Positions 15,873 through 23,847 of a stretch of DNA of 64,000 bases are shown piece after piece. Source of the stretch: Paenibacillus ihumii (GTDB lineage Bacteria; Bacillota; Bacilli; Paenibacillales; Paenibacillaceae); contig NZ_LN884299.1 in NCBI RefSeq assembly GCF_001403875.1, positions 1,984,117 through 2,048,116 of the forward strand. The letters run 5' to 3'. A program made the position numbers and the translations under genes. Within the stretch, counting starts at the first letter, position 1, and every line of letters starts with the position of its first letter. Under the pieces are notes generated by a model. The model made no database searches. It was not told the origin of the DNA and saw only the letters and a list, made by a program, of their open reading frames with translations.

Positions 15873-16886
15873 TTGAAAACGGTTGTAGCAAGGGATGGAA
15901 TCATACAGACGATGGACTATCCGAAACCGATTCTTAAGCCGAATTTCGTATTAATAGAAACCATGTATTCGGCGATCAGTCCCGGAACGGAAATGTCGAT
16001 GCAGAGAAGAACAGGCATGGAGCCGATTCAGCTGGGCTATAGCGCAGCCGGGATCGTTAGGGAAATCGGTCCGGACGTCACCCATATTCAGGTCGGCCAG
16101 AAAGTAGCCTGTTATGGAGCGCCTTTCGTAAAGCATGCCGGCTGGCTGGCTGTGCCAAAGCATTTGGTCGCGGAAGTGCCGGAGCATGTAGATATCAGGG
16201 AAGCGGCTTTCGCCGGATTAGGGGCGATCGCTATTCACGCCTTAAGGCAAGCGAATATCCAGTTTGGGGAGCGGGCGGTCGTTATAGGGCTCGGCATACT
16301 CGGTCAAATTATTGCCCAGATTGGCCATGCTGCCTCTTATCAAATGATGGCCTGCGATCTGCTGTCTGAACGGTGCGAGAAGCTAAAGGATGCAGGTATT
16401 CCTGATGTGTTCACGAGCCTGGAGGAGCTTGAGGCGGCTATCCCGGAGGAGGGCGTGGACACCGTCCTGCTCTGCGCCGGCGGAGATTCTTCCGGCTTGA
16501 TTGACCAGGCGCTGACCTGGCTGCGCGATCGGGGGAGAATCGTGATTGTCGGAGACATTAAAATGCAGTTCGAACGCGAACTAATGTTTGCCAAGGAGGC
16601 GGAAATTATTATTTCCCGCGCCGGAGGACCTGGGCGGTACGATCACAACTATGAAATATCCGGCTTCGACTATCCGCCTGGATATGTACGTTGGACGGAA
16701 GGACGGAATGTCGGCGAGTATGTCCGTTTGCTGGCCGATAGACGGGTAAGCGTGGGTCCGGTTATATCCTCTGTCCTGCCGGTTGAACGCGCCTATGAGG
16801 CCTATCAGCTGCTGGAGAAAATGCCGGATAAGACGATTGGCGTTCTGCTGGATTATGGAGTGAGCAAGGGGGAGAAGAAATGGTGA
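15873..16886 (+). CDS. MDR-family (alcohol dehydrogenase-like) oxidoreductase
   Basis: A 337-residue medium-chain dehydrogenase/reductase. The N-terminal GroES-like domain includes LIETMYSAISPGTE and LGYSAAGIVREIG. The Rossmann domain has AVVIGLGILGQIIAQIG, with the GxGxxG-type turn, and VDTVLLCAGGD. The usual structural-zinc Cys cluster and the Cys/His catalytic zinc ligands are not visible, so it may be a zinc-free member. It resembles the dehydrogenases that accompany Gfo/Idh enzymes in sugar or inositol gene clusters. It starts at TTG after GGAAGGGAG. The end overlaps the next gene by 7 bases, indicating translational coupling. Confidence 0.82.
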   Translation: MKTVVARDGIIQTMDYPKPILKPNFVLIETMYSAISPGTEMSMQRRTGMEPIQLGYSAAGIVREIGPDVTHIQVGQKVACYGAPFVKHAGWLAVPKHLVAEVPEHVDIREAAFAGLGAIAIHALRQANIQFGERAVVIGLGILGQIIAQIGHAASYQMMACDLLSERCEKLKDAGIPDVFTSLEELEAAIPEEGVDTVLLCAGGDSSGLIDQALTWLRDRGRIVIVGDIKMQFERELMFAKEAEIIISRAGGPGRYDHNYEISGFDYPPGYVRWTEGRNVGEYVRLLADRRVSVGPVISSVLPVERAYEAYQLLEKMPDKTIGVLLDYGVSKGEKKW

Positions 16887-18145
16887 ACAAGGTGAAGGTA
16901 GCCCTGATTGGCGCTGGCCAGCGGGGCGAGGTATATACGGATTATGCCCTTAAGCGTCCGCTGGAGATGGAGCTGGTTGCGGTCGCTGATCCGAATGAGC
17001 GACGCAGAGAGAAATTCAAAGCCGCGCACGGCATTCCGGAGGAAAACTGCTTCAAGGATTGGCAGGAGCTGCTGTCCAAGCCGCGACTAGCGGATGCCGT
17101 CCTGATTTGCACGCAGGATAAGCAGCATTTCGAGCCGACGATGCAAGCCTTGAAGGCCGGATACCATGTGCTGCTGGAAAAGCCGATGTCAACCAGCCCG
17201 GAGGAATGCCTGCTCATGGGGCAGGAAAGCGAGAAATCGGATCGCATCTTCTCGATTTGTCACGTGCTGCGGTTCACTCCTTTTTTCACAAAAATCAAGG
17301 GATTGCTTGCGGAGGGACGCATAGGCAGGCTGATGTCGATTCAGCACAATGAAAATGTAGGCTATTGGCATCATGCGCACAGTTATGTGAGAGGAAATTG
17401 GCGCAATACGGCGGAATCCAGCCCGATGATCCTGGCGAAATCCTGTCATGATATGGATATTTTGCTTTGGCTGGCCGGAGATGAATGCACTCATATATCG
17501 TCCTTCGGGATGCTGTCGCATTTCAAATCCGAGAATGCTCCTCAAGGTGCGCCGCTCCGCTGTCTTGATGGCTGCCCGGCGGCCAGCACATGCCCTTATT
17601 ACGCGCCGGATATGTATCTCACCGAGAATATCGATTGGCCGACATCTGTCATCAGCACGGATCTGAGCTTTGAAGGGCGAGTAAAGGCGCTGAAGGAAGG
17701 TCCGTACGGCCGCTGTGTATACCACTGTGATAACGATGTGGTTGACCACCAGGTTGTCAATATGGAATTTGCCAATGAGGTTACCGCCACTTTTACAATG
17801 AGCGCATTTACGAATGAGCCGAGCCGAACCATCAAGCTTATGGGGACTGGAGGTGAAATTCGGGCGGCGCTGGAGAAGAATGAGATCGAGGTCACTTACT
17901 TTGATAGCGGATACAAGGAGACGATCTCCTTGGAGGTGCCAGGCGGACATATTGGACATGGCGGGGGCGACCATCGTCTTATCGAGGATTTCCTTGCGAT
18001 GGTCAGGGAAGGGAAGACAAGCCGGGGACTTACCTCAGCTTCCTATTCCGTATCCAGTCATTTGATGGCATTTGCTGCGGAAACTTCAAGGCTGGAGAAG
18101 AGGGTTGTTCATCTGCCCGATTACGTTCGCAGCATTCTGGCGTGA
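16880..18145 (+). CDS. Gfo/Idh/MocA-family oxidoreductase with Cys-rich insertion
   Basis: A 421-residue NAD(P)-dependent sugar oxidoreductase. The nucleotide-binding motif is VALIGAGQRGE, the family EKP motif is LLEKPMS (Lys101), and the active-site KSCHDMD carries Lys187, His190 and Asp191. The C-terminal half holds an insertion with Cys228, Cys232, Cys238 and then Cys279 and Cys283 (LRCLDGCPAASTC and CVYHC), a pattern suited to binding zinc or an iron-sulfur cluster. The substrate is probably a sugar or cyclitol delivered by the upstream importer. The start overlaps the MDR gene by 7 bases. Confidence 0.85.
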   Translation: MVNKVKVALIGAGQRGEVYTDYALKRPLEMELVAVADPNERRREKFKAAHGIPEENCFKDWQELLSKPRLADAVLICTQDKQHFEPTMQALKAGYHVLLEKPMSTSPEECLLMGQESEKSDRIFSICHVLRFTPFFTKIKGLLAEGRIGRLMSIQHNENVGYWHHAHSYVRGNWRNTAESSPMILAKSCHDMDILLWLAGDECTHISSFGMLSHFKSENAPQGAPLRCLDGCPAASTCPYYAPDMYLTENIDWPTSVISTDLSFEGRVKALKEGPYGRCVYHCDNDVVDHQVVNMEFANEVTATFTMSAFTNEPSRTIKLMGTGGEIRAALEKNEIEVTYFDSGYKETISLEVPGGHIGHGGGDHRLIEDFLAMVREGKTSRGLTSASYSVSSHLMAFAAETSRLEKRVVHLPDYVRSILA

Positions 18146-18178
18146 CACGCTCAAGGGGAGGGAGCAGGTGGATGCTGA

Positions 18179-19522
18179 ATGCTTAATTCCATTTTGCATG
18201 CTGAACAAGGAATATCGATCGGTATTGTGACGCCCATCGAATTGTTCGATGAGGTATCCCGCATCTTAAAATCGTTTCCTTCCTTTGTCCCGGTTTACGG
18301 AATTTATCATCAAGAGGAAGAAATGGCCTCCCTGATTCATAATATGATACAGCAGCGAGTCGAGCTGCTGTTCTTCACGGATCAGGCGGCTTACCAAATC
18401 TCGAAGCAGGCGGCGCGGCTGTGCGTTCCCGCTTATTATGTTCCTGCGACGGACAGCGGCCTGTATCGGGCCTTATTTCGAATGACCCGGCTTCATCATG
18501 CGTCGGCGCTTTCGATCGACGGCATCTCTCGCGGGGCTCTGGAAAGGATGGATAGGGAGCTGGGCATGTCTGGAGTCAGGTTCATGCTATTTCCCGGAAG
18601 CAGCCAAGCGTCCGAAGAAGAGAGGGCCGCCTTTCATAGGGGGCAAATCGAGTCGGGAGAGTGCGAGGCAGTGATTACAGGCTCGCGCAAGGTGGCAGGC
18701 ATGTTGGGAAAGGCAGGGGTGCCTCATGAGTGGGTAGCCCCAACCGAACAGGATCTGACCGTTTATTTGGAGAGGGCCTTGCTTGCGACAGAAACGCGGC
18801 GAAGCAAAGAAGCGCAGATCGTTGTTGGCCTCATACAAATCGATCATTTCAAGAAGCTGATCGAAGCGCAGCCCACCGAACATGACGTGCAGCGCTTGAA
18901 GCTGGATATTCAACGTTCTATAGTCGGCTATGTCGAATCACTGGAAGGCCACCTATCGGCGCTTGGCGGCAAAGATTATTTATTCATTACGACGAGAGGG
19001 GCATTCGAGCGGGAGACTGGCGGGTATAAGTATATGAGGCTTGCCGCAGAAATGAAAGAATTATTTGATATTACCCTTAGCATCGGCATTGGATTCGGGC
19101 ATTCGGCTCACGAAGCGGGTGCTCATGCGAGAAGCGCATTGCGGCACGCAAATGACGCTGGCGGTAATATGGCTTATATCGTCCGGGAGGACAAGAGCCT
19201 TATCGGACCGTTGGAAATGGCGGAGCCGCTCGCTTGCGATCTTGCGCTCATTGATCGCGAGTTGATCGCAAGGGCGGAGAAGTACGGATTGACCCCGGGC
19301 TATTTAAGCAAATTAATCAAACGCGTTACCCAGTCGGGGCTAACCGACTTCAACGCCCAAGAGCTGGCGATGACGCTGAACGTCTCCGTGCGCAGCGCGC
19401 ATCGTTTCTTGGTCGGATGGGTGGACGCAGGAATGGTTGAGATCGTAGGCGAGGAAAGGAAATCCCGAGGCAGGCCGAAGCAAATTTTCAGGCTGTCCTT
19501 CCTAAGGCAGTTAATTCGATAA
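18179..19522 (+). CDS. Transcriptional regulator with PrpR_N-like sensor, degenerate GGDEF-like domain and C-terminal HTH
   Basis: A 447-residue protein. Residues about 8-200 look like a two-lobed alpha/beta sensor of the PrpR N-terminal type (ISIGIVTPIELFDEV, ELLFFTDQAAYQIS, EAVITGSRKVAGMLGKAG). Residues about 213-337 have a nucleotide-cyclase/GGDEF layout (VVGLIQIDHFKKLI, then ITLSIGIGFGHSAHEA, then ALRHANDAGGN), but the signature is GGKDY at 263-267, so diguanylate cyclase activity is unlikely. Residues about 385-445 form a winged helix (AQELAMTLNVSVRSAHRFLVGW, then RGRPKQIFRLS). It sits between the two Gfo/Idh genes on the same strand. It probably regulates this locus, but its signal is unknown. 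Confidence 0.65.
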   Translation: MLNSILHAEQGISIGIVTPIELFDEVSRILKSFPSFVPVYGIYHQEEEMASLIHNMIQQRVELLFFTDQAAYQISKQAARLCVPAYYVPATDSGLYRALFRMTRLHHASALSIDGISRGALERMDRELGMSGVRFMLFPGSSQASEEERAAFHRGQIESGECEAVITGSRKVAGMLGKAGVPHEWVAPTEQDLTVYLERALLATETRRSKEAQIVVGLIQIDHFKKLIEAQPTEHDVQRLKLDIQRSIVGYVESLEGHLSALGGKDYLFITTRGAFERETGGYKYMRLAAEMKELFDITLSIGIGFGHSAHEAGAHARSALRHANDAGGNMAYIVREDKSLIGPLEMAEPLACDLALIDRELIARAEKYGLTPGYLSKLIKRVTQSGLTDFNAQELAMTLNVSVRSAHRFLVGWVDAGMVEIVGEERKSRGRPKQIFRLSFLRQLIR

Positions 19523-19532
19523 AGAGAGCGCG

Positions 19533-20450
19533 GTGATCAAGCTGGAGCGGCCCCTTCAAATCGGCATGATCGGCCTGGATACTTCGCATGTCAGTATTTT
19601 TGCCAAGCTGCTGGAGCATTATCGAACCGAGCCTTCCTCCTGCCTGGCAGGCACGATGCTGGGATGCGCTTATCCCGGCGGATCTTCACGGATGGAATTA
19701 AGCTACACTCGCGTAGAGCAGTATAAAAATGAGCTGGTTCAAAAGTATGGTGTCCAGATGGCGGGCAGCATTGAAGAGGTAGCGGCGGCATCGGATGCCG
19801 TTATGATTGAATCGGTTGATGGCAGCACGCATTTAGAGCAGTTCAGGAAAGTTGCGCCTTTCGGCAAACCTGTGTTTATAGATAAGCCCTTTGCAACTAG
19901 TCTGGCCGATGCTTATGAGATTGTCGACCTGTCAGAGCGATATGATGTGCCGTTAATGAGCTCTTCCTCACTTCGTTATGCGGAGGCTTTGACAAATGCG
20001 CTGCAGCATGGCGAGCAGGGGGAGATCATCGGAGCGGATGTGTACGGCCCAATGCCCTTCGTTCAGGGACAGCCGGGTTATTTTTGGTACGGCATTCATG
20101 CCGTCGAGATGCTGTTTGCGATCATGGGCCGGAACTGCCGGCAGGTTCAAACGGTATGCAGCGGCGAGCATGAAATGATTGCGGGAACCTGGGAGGACGG
20201 CCGAATCGGCACGGTACGCGGAAGAAGGCAGGGCGGCAGCTTTGGGGCACTTATTCACAGGGAAAGCGGCAGGGACTACGTGGATATTCAAGCTGCCAGC
20301 AAGCCTTATTATGAAAGCCTGCTGGAGCAGGTCATTGATTTTTTCCGCACCGGCCGCTCCCCCGTAGATCTCAAGGAGACGCTCGAGGTTATCGGCTTTG
20401 TTGAAGCGGCTAACAAGAGCCGGGAGACGGGGAGAGCTTGTTCGTTGTAA
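19533..20450 (+). CDS. Gfo/Idh/MocA-family oxidoreductase, second copy
   Basis: A 305-residue dinucleotide-binding oxidoreductase. The N-terminus (LQIGMIGLDTSHVSIFAKLL) is a variant Rossmann motif of the subgroup that begins GxDTSH. The EKP-type motif is FIDKPFATS, and YGIHAVEMLFAIMG carries the His of the catalytic region. It is smaller than the first copy and lacks the Cys insertion. GTG start, 10 bases after the regulator's stop. It is the last gene of the cassette, before a terminator. Confidence 0.8.
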   Translation: MIKLERPLQIGMIGLDTSHVSIFAKLLEHYRTEPSSCLAGTMLGCAYPGGSSRMELSYTRVEQYKNELVQKYGVQMAGSIEEVAAASDAVMIESVDGSTHLEQFRKVAPFGKPVFIDKPFATSLADAYEIVDLSERYDVPLMSSSSLRYAEALTNALQHGEQGEIIGADVYGPMPFVQGQPGYFWYGIHAVEMLFAIMGRNCRQVQTVCSGEHEMIAGTWEDGRIGTVRGRRQGGSFGALIHRESGRDYVDIQAASKPYYESLLEQVIDFFRTGRSPVDLKETLEVIGFVEAANKSRETGRACSL

Positions 20451-20473
20451 CTTCATTTTTTGCTATTGGCAGT

Positions 20474-20498
20474 CAAGCACCGGAAGGTGCTTTTTTGT
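20474..20498 (+). terminator. Terminator closing the sugar cassette
   Basis: AAGCACC and GGTGCTT with a GGAA-type loop, followed by six T residues. Confidence 0.8.
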
Positions 20499-20565
20499 TG
20501 TGATCAGACGCGACGGGCCAAAGCGGAATGGGATAGGCGGAACGGGGAGTTGGAATAAATGTAAT

Positions 20566-20593
20566 TTGAATTCACGGCTGTTTGCTTTACAAT
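20566..20593 (+). promoter_or_regulatory. Probable promoter of the VOC gene
   Basis: TTGAAT (20566-20571) and TACAAT (20588-20593) are separated by 16 bases, about 70 bases before the start. Confidence 0.5.
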
Positions 20594-20660
20594 ATGATGT
20601 ACGTACTTAGTAGACGGCCTATAGAGAATCATAACAAGGGGTTATGAAGGAGGTAAGGAA

Positions 20661-21122
20661 ATGATTCAAGGTCTATATGAAGCGCATCTGCCGGTCAAAA
20701 ATTTGGAGGCCTCGATGAGCTTCTACAGCAAATTAGGCCTGAAGCTGGCTTGGCGCGATGAGGATACGGCTTTCTATTGGATCGAGGAAGGCAGAAGCTG
20801 GCTGGGGCTGTGGGAAGGCCGGGAGCATGCTACGCCATACCATCCTTCCTTGCGCCATATCGCCTTTCGCGTATCTTATGAGGATTTGAAGCAGTCTTTG
20901 GCATGGCTGGCATCCATCCAGGTTGAAGCGGTTCCATTCGGGCGAGGAACGTCGGTCGAACCATTTGTTCGTCCCTATCAGGGCAATGCCTCGGTGTATT
21001 TTAATGACCCGGATGGGAACAGCCTGGAGCTGATGTGCTATGTTCAGGTTCCAAATGAATTAAAGCATATTACGGAGAAGCTTTCCTTGGAGGAGTGGGA
21101 GAGCTTAGCCCGTCCATATTAA
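20661..21122 (+). CDS. VOC superfamily protein (glyoxalase/bleomycin-resistance/dioxygenase fold)
   Basis: A 153-residue protein of two beta-alpha-beta-beta-beta units. The opening LYEAHLPVKNLEASMSFYSKLGLKL, the central LRHIAFRVSYEDL and the end VYFNDPDGNSLELMCY are typical. The His of EAHLPV, the His of LRHIAF and the Glu of SLELM are the likely metal ligands. The activity is not predictable; small-molecule resistance and glyoxalase roles are both known in the family. A strong AAGGAGGTAAGG site precedes the ATG. Confidence 0.85.
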   Translation: MIQGLYEAHLPVKNLEASMSFYSKLGLKLAWRDEDTAFYWIEEGRSWLGLWEGREHATPYHPSLRHIAFRVSYEDLKQSLAWLASIQVEAVPFGRGTSVEPFVRPYQGNASVYFNDPDGNSLELMCYVQVPNELKHITEKLSLEEWESLARPY

Positions 21123-21154
21123 TAAATGTGTTTACTTAGAGGAGAGATAAGGGC

Positions 21155-21712
21155 ATGTGTCCGGAGCGAGAGGGGCAATTGAAGCAGTGGATTATGGATT
21201 GCGAGCCGCTGCTGAGCGATTTACATACCCTGAGGAGGCGGGGGCTGCCCGAATGTTACATTGCAGCTGGGTATATTCGGGGCTACGTGTGGGATCGGCT
21301 GCATGGCTATGCATTCCGCTCGCGGCATGACGATATTGATGTCATCTACTTCGATCCGTATCACTGCGAGGAGGAGAGGGATTTGGCGCTGGAGGCGCAA
21401 TTTATCTCTGAGACGGGCAATCAGCGCTGGTCGGTGAAAAATCAGGCGCGGATGCACTTAAGAAATGGAGCCGCGCCATACAGGTCAACGCTGGACGCGA
21501 TGAGCCGATGGCCTGAGACGGCCACGGCCATCGGCGTCCGCCTGACGGCGGAAGATGAGCTGGAGCTCTGTGCCCCGCATGGATTGGACGATCTGATGGG
21601 CATGGTGGTGAGGCGGAGCCCTCTGTTTGCCGACCGCCAGTACTATTTGGAACGGGTCCGCGCGAAGAAATGGCTGCAGCACTGGCCATTGTTGACCTGG
21701 ATCAAGGACTAG
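21155..21712 (+). CDS. Nucleotidyltransferase-like protein (COG3575 / DUF925 type)
   Basis: A 185-residue cytoplasmic protein. The N-terminal IAAGYIRGYVWDRLHGY followed by RHDDIDVIYFDP matches the nucleotidyltransferase-fold family often annotated as DUF925, where the Asp residues in DDIDVIYFD would hold the metal. Target unknown. It begins 32 bases after the VOC gene, and its coding end lies about 140 bases before the Nudix start, so the three may be co-transcribed. Confidence 0.7.
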   Translation: MCPEREGQLKQWIMDCEPLLSDLHTLRRRGLPECYIAAGYIRGYVWDRLHGYAFRSRHDDIDVIYFDPYHCEEERDLALEAQFISETGNQRWSVKNQARMHLRNGAAPYRSTLDAMSRWPETATAIGVRLTAEDELELCAPHGLDDLMGMVVRRSPLFADRQYYLERVRAKKWLQHWPLLTWIKD

Positions 21713-21849
21713 CTCCCGGGTACAATTCGATTTGGCAGTACAGGGTGCTCATAGAGGATGCTAGGATCGGTTGCATTCCGTGTTCAGGGGGTTATACGGT
21801 CAGCCGAATAACATATTGCATGCAAAATGGAGAGGAGAAGGAATTGCAG

Positions 21850-22281
21850 ATGAGACGGGTAGATGTGGTTTACACGCTTTTGGTGAATGAAGACGGCACG
21901 AAAATTTTAATGGTCAAGAATAGCGGCAGGAATGCCTGGACCCTTCCAGGCGGGGCGGTAGAGCCCAATGAGACGCTAGAGATGGCCGCGATCCGCGAAG
22001 CGAAGGAAGAGACGGGGCTGGATGTGGAAATTACCGGCGTGGTCGCAGTCAATGAAGGTTTGTTCACGGAGCTTGATCAGCATGTTGTGTTCGTTACTTT
22101 TCGCGGACGGATTGCTGGAGGGCGCATGGAAATCGTCAGGCCCGATGAAATTCACGCCATTGAATGGATCGATGTGGAGCAGGCGGATGAGCTTATGCCC
22201 TTCTACAAAGAGAAGCTTAGAGATATCGTGCGAAGAGATGTTGAAGTCGCTTATTACGATGAGGGTGTCCGGGCAAAGTAA
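21850..22281 (+). CDS. Nudix hydrolase
   Basis: A 143-residue hydrolase of nucleoside diphosphate-linked compounds. The Nudix box is complete: GGAVEPNETLEMAAI followed by REAKEETGLD. A longer open frame extends upstream to 21670, overlapping the previous gene, but ATG 21850 follows GGAGAGGAGAAGG at proper spacing and starts MRRVDVVYTLLV right before the domain, so it is chosen. The substrate is unknown. Confidence 0.88.
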   Translation: MRRVDVVYTLLVNEDGTKILMVKNSGRNAWTLPGGAVEPNETLEMAAIREAKEETGLDVEITGVVAVNEGLFTELDQHVVFVTFRGRIAGGRMEIVRPDEIHAIEWIDVEQADELMPFYKEKLRDIVRRDVEVAYYDEGVRAK

Positions 22282-22386
22282 TCCGTAAATCGCGCAGCTT
22301 AATTCGAGTCTTTGCTCCCATTCGGCGGGACACTTTGCTATAATGATTGAGAATTAGATAATAGACTACAGTGCGGGGTGCGATAC

Positions 22387-23181
22387 ATGAGAGCATATTT
22401 AGATTTGCTGCAGGATGTGCTGGATAACGGAACGGTAAAGGAAGACCGCACGGGCACGGGAACGCTGTCCGTATTCGGCCGCCAGCTTCGCTTTGATCTT
22501 AGCAAGGGATTTCCGCTTGTCACGACGAAGCGGATCCATTTGAAATCAGTAATCCATGAGCTGCTCTGGTTCCTTAGAGGGGATACGAACATAGCTTACC
22601 TGAAAGAAAACGGCGTGCGTATTTGGGACGAGTGGGCGGATGAGAACGGCGATCTCGGCCCGGTATACGGCTCCCAATGGCGATCCTGGGAAGCGCCGGA
22701 CGGCAGAAAGATCGACCAGATTGCCAATGTGATTGAAGCGATCAAGCAAAATCCGGATTCGCGCCGTCACCTTGTCAGTGCCTGGAATGTCGCGGAGGTG
22801 GACCAGATGAAGCTGCCGCCATGCCATTTTGTGTTCCAGTTCTATGTTGCGAACGGGAAGCTGTCATGCATGCTAATGATGCGTTCCGTCGATACGTTCC
22901 TGGGCCTGCCGTTCAACATTGCCAGCTATGCGCTTCTGACTCATATGGTAGCGCAGCAATGCGGGCTGGAGCCAGGCGAATTTATCTGGTCCGGCGGAGA
23001 TGTCCATATCTACAGCAATCATTTGGAGCAGGTGAAGACGCAGCTGGCCCGGGAGCCTTATGAGCTGCCCAAGCTGGTCATCAAGCGCAAGCCCGACTCG
23101 ATCTTCGACTATGTCTACGAGGATTTTGAATTCGTCGGTTATCAGCATCATCCAACGATCAAAGCGACGGTCGCTGTATAA
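22387..23181 (+). CDS. thyA: Thymidylate synthase
   Basis: Methylates dUMP to dTMP with methylene-tetrahydrofolate. The 264-residue protein has the same length as the E. coli enzyme. Motifs include EDRTGTGTLSVFG, FPLVTTKRIHLKS, GPVYGSQWRSW, the catalytic Cys146 in LPPCHFVFQFYV, and the dUMP-binding RSVDTFLGLPFNIASYALL. An in-frame GTG at 22378 adds three residues, but the ATG at 22387 has the better ribosome-site spacing. It is directly followed by dfrA, a classic pairing that recycles the dihydrofolate produced. Confidence 0.97.
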   Translation: MRAYLDLLQDVLDNGTVKEDRTGTGTLSVFGRQLRFDLSKGFPLVTTKRIHLKSVIHELLWFLRGDTNIAYLKENGVRIWDEWADENGDLGPVYGSQWRSWEAPDGRKIDQIANVIEAIKQNPDSRRHLVSAWNVAEVDQMKLPPCHFVFQFYVANGKLSCMLMMRSVDTFLGLPFNIASYALLTHMVAQQCGLEPGEFIWSGGDVHIYSNHLEQVKTQLAREPYELPKLVIKRKPDSIFDYVYEDFEFVGYQHHPTIKATVAV

Positions 23182-23216
23182 CGATGAAAGATGAAGAAGG
23201 GGAAGGGGTGTGCTGG

Positions 23217-23708
23217 ATGAGCGTATCGCTGATTTGGGCCATGGACCGGAACGGCTTGGTCGGCAAAGGCAATGATCTCCCTTGGAGGCTGCCGAACGAC
23301 ATGAATTTCTTCAAGCAGCAGACCCGGGGCAAGACGGTCGTCATGGGGCGTAAAACATGGGAGTCCTTAAGAATCAAGCCGCTTCCTCAGCGCAGGAATA
23401 TCGTGCTGACGGGTGACCGATCGTATGAAGCCGAAGGCGCTGAAGTGGTTCATTCCGTGGAAGAGGCGCTGGATATCGCCCAGGACGGCGATTTGATGAT
23501 TATCGGCGGTGGAAGCGTGTATGGGCAGTTTATTCCGCATGCCGACCGATTGCTCGTGACCCGGATCGATGAGGAGTTTGAGGGGGATGTGCATTTTCCA
23601 TCCGTGGATTGGTCCGGGTTTGCGCTGGTTGAGGAGATTCCGGGAATACGGGATGAGAAGAATTTATACGACCACCGATTCATGATCTATGAGCGGCGTA
23701 AGAGCTAA
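23217..23708 (+). CDS. dfrA: Dihydrofolate reductase
   Basis: Reduces dihydrofolate made by ThyA. The 163-residue protein starts MSVSLIWAMDRNGLVGKGNDLPW, with the Met20-loop and PW motif, then GKTVVMGRKTWESL (NADPH-binding) and IIGGGSVYGQF. An ATG at 23184 would add 11 residues but lacks a ribosome site, whereas AAGGGG precedes 23217. The gap to thyA is 35 bases; the two form an operon. Confidence 0.95.
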   Translation: MSVSLIWAMDRNGLVGKGNDLPWRLPNDMNFFKQQTRGKTVVMGRKTWESLRIKPLPQRRNIVLTGDRSYEAEGAEVVHSVEEALDIAQDGDLMIIGGGSVYGQFIPHADRLLVTRIDEEFEGDVHFPSVDWSGFALVEEIPGIRDEKNLYDHRFMIYERRKS

Positions 23709-23721
23709 GGAGCATAGAAAT

Positions 23722-23795
23722 TTGACCAGTAATCTTCTAAAATATGATATAATATAGTGTGCATCGGAGCTGCGCAGAGCGCAGCTCTTTGTTTT
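23722..23795 (+). promoter_or_regulatory. Promoter plus immediate terminator-like hairpin before topB
   Basis: TTGACC (23722-23727) and overlapping -10 candidates TATGAT/TATAAT (23743-23753) form a promoter region. A few bases later GAGCTGCGC (23767-23775) and GCGCAGCTC (23779-23787) make a perfect 9-bp hairpin followed by TTTGTTTT. It can terminate dfrA transcripts. If the promoter is used, it could also stop topB transcripts very early. Confidence 0.5.
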
Positions 23796-23847
23796 GGCTA
23801 ACGAGAGGAAATGAAGACGTAATAGTGAAAGAAAGGCGGCTTAAACG

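Noticed and set aside
17189..17974. 261-codon open frame on the minus strand
   Set aside because: Antisense to the Gfo/Idh gene, with no ribosome site or domain.
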